Notes under the pieces: model-generated
What the model was told of the DNA's origin: nothing
What the model saw: the letters and a program-made list of their open reading frames with translations, nothing else
Databases searched by the model: none
Assembly (NCBI RefSeq): GCF_000350085.1
Contig: NZ_CAUM01000146.1
Span: forward strand, 80,810-144,809
Length of the DNA stretch: 64,000 nt
Source of the DNA: Mesorhizobium metallidurans STM 2683
Lineage (GTDB): Bacteria > Pseudomonadota > Alphaproteobacteria > Rhizobiales > Rhizobiaceae
Direction of reading: 5' to 3'
Shown: piece after piece, positions 63,353 to 64,000 of the stretch
Layout: every line of letters starts with the position of its first letter
Numbering within the stretch: position 1 is the stretch's first letter
Position numbers and translations under genes: made by a program

Positions 63353-64000
63353 TGGCGGCGGCTAGATGGTTGGTGGTCATCATCCGCTGCAGTGTCGCGG
63401 CAAATGAGCGTTGTGGGTCCGGCAAGAAGGTGGCGACACGGGCGAGCGTCTTTTCTTCTTCGGCGTAGAGCACGTGCAGGGTGGCGCCGACCAGGAGGGA
63501 ATGACTCGTCTTTTCCTAGTGGTTGCGCCGTTCCAGCGCCCCCCGGGGTCGACGAGGATGTCGGCGATGTTCTGGACGTCGCGGACCTCGTTCGGACCTT
63601 TGAGGACTTCCAGCACCGGATTGTAGCGAGCCGATCTCAGATCGGTCGGGTTGAACAGGAGGCAGTACGAGAACTTCGACCGCCAGCCGGCCGTCAACTG
63701 TCACTCCTCACCTTTAATGTCGTGAATGACGGCTGAGCCGGTCCAGGAAGCGTTGGAACAACCCAGCCTGACGCCCGTGCCCGAACGTGTCGGCGCAAAG
63801 CCATGACGTGCTCTGGCCCGGCATGGCGCAGATACCGATCTTTCAGTTTACCCAGGAAAACGCCGGCCGGCCGGAACAACCCCGCCCGGTCGATCTCCTG
63901 GTTAATGGCCCATCGCGAGGAGCCGTAGGTTGTCACCAACCCACGCTGTCGCGCGCGCCAGAGAGAGCCGGCGATCGCAATGGCACACCCCACGAATCCA
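63353..64000 (-). pseudogene. traG: traG (VirD4-like coupling protein) remnant, multiple frameshifts
   Basis: Successive minus-strand frames match TraG in order: GLVTTYGSSRWAINQEIDRAGLFRPAGVFLGKLKDRYLRHAGPEHVMA, then after shifts LTAGWRSKFSYCLLFNPTDLRSARYNPVLEVLKGPNEVRDVQNIADILVDP, then HVLYAEEEKTLARVATFLPDPQRSFAATLQRMMTTNHL. The Walker A region (normally TRSGKGVG) is scrambled by shifts around 63755-63810. The gene continues beyond the right edge of the window. Confidence 0.75.

Overview
The window looks like chromosome of a GC-rich rhizobial alphaproteobacterium, most likely Mesorhizobium or a close relative. The reasons are the gene families and their order: murA, DUF2948, hisD, UPF0262, a small phosphatase, infA, maf, yacG and tRNA-Phe; zwf-pgl-edd; and a RamB-type regulator divergent from aceA. 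A P4-type integrase beside tRNA-Phe and many short interspersed palindromes fit as well. This assignment comes from reading, not from a database search.

Layout. 1-3586 (minus): an N-formylglutamate amidohydrolase, a QEGLA zinc peptidase and an ATP-grasp ligase, the last cut by the window edge. 3815-4780 (minus): tRNA-His, a candidate Cuckoo-type sRNA with three ACCTCCTCCC motifs, and a phasin. 4978-8745: a multi-PAS PdhS-like histidine kinase with a perfect CtrA box in its promoter region. 8980-13006: acetoacetyl-CoA synthetase and an AsmA-like protein. 13032-18443: potFGHI putrescine importer and an EamA exporter. 18695-22665: RamB-like regulator, aceA, a small companion gene and a degenerate receiver protein. 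22781-29268: HAD hydrolase, glutamylpolyamine synthetase-like gene, a four-helix-bundle gene bounded by inverted 8-bp repeats, an FAD oxidoreductase, an SH3 protein and a Mur-ligase-like protein. 29356-38213: SDR, Entner-Doudoroff genes zwf-pgl-edd, a VWA protein, a GlxA-type regulator and folD.

38451-50428 is a surface-polysaccharide region (Wzz-like co-polymerase, flippase, four glycosyltransferases, Wzy/ligase). It is interrupted by small AT-richer membrane-protein ORFs and by hicAB. 50517-54466 carries proC, vapBC, a Rossmann-SAF oxidoreductase and brnTA. After tRNA-Thr, 54967-61155 is the conserved murA-to-tRNA-Phe block.

From 61155 an integrated element begins: tRNA-Phe 3' end, integrase, then decayed trbE, trbD and traG fragments on the minus strand up to the window edge. 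This looks like the end of an eroded integrative and conjugative element. Functional links: potFGHI with the glutamylpolyamine genes (putrescine use); aceA with acetoacetyl-CoA synthetase and phasin (acetyl-CoA and storage-polymer metabolism); the histidine kinase with its CtrA box (a possible cell-cycle feedback loop).
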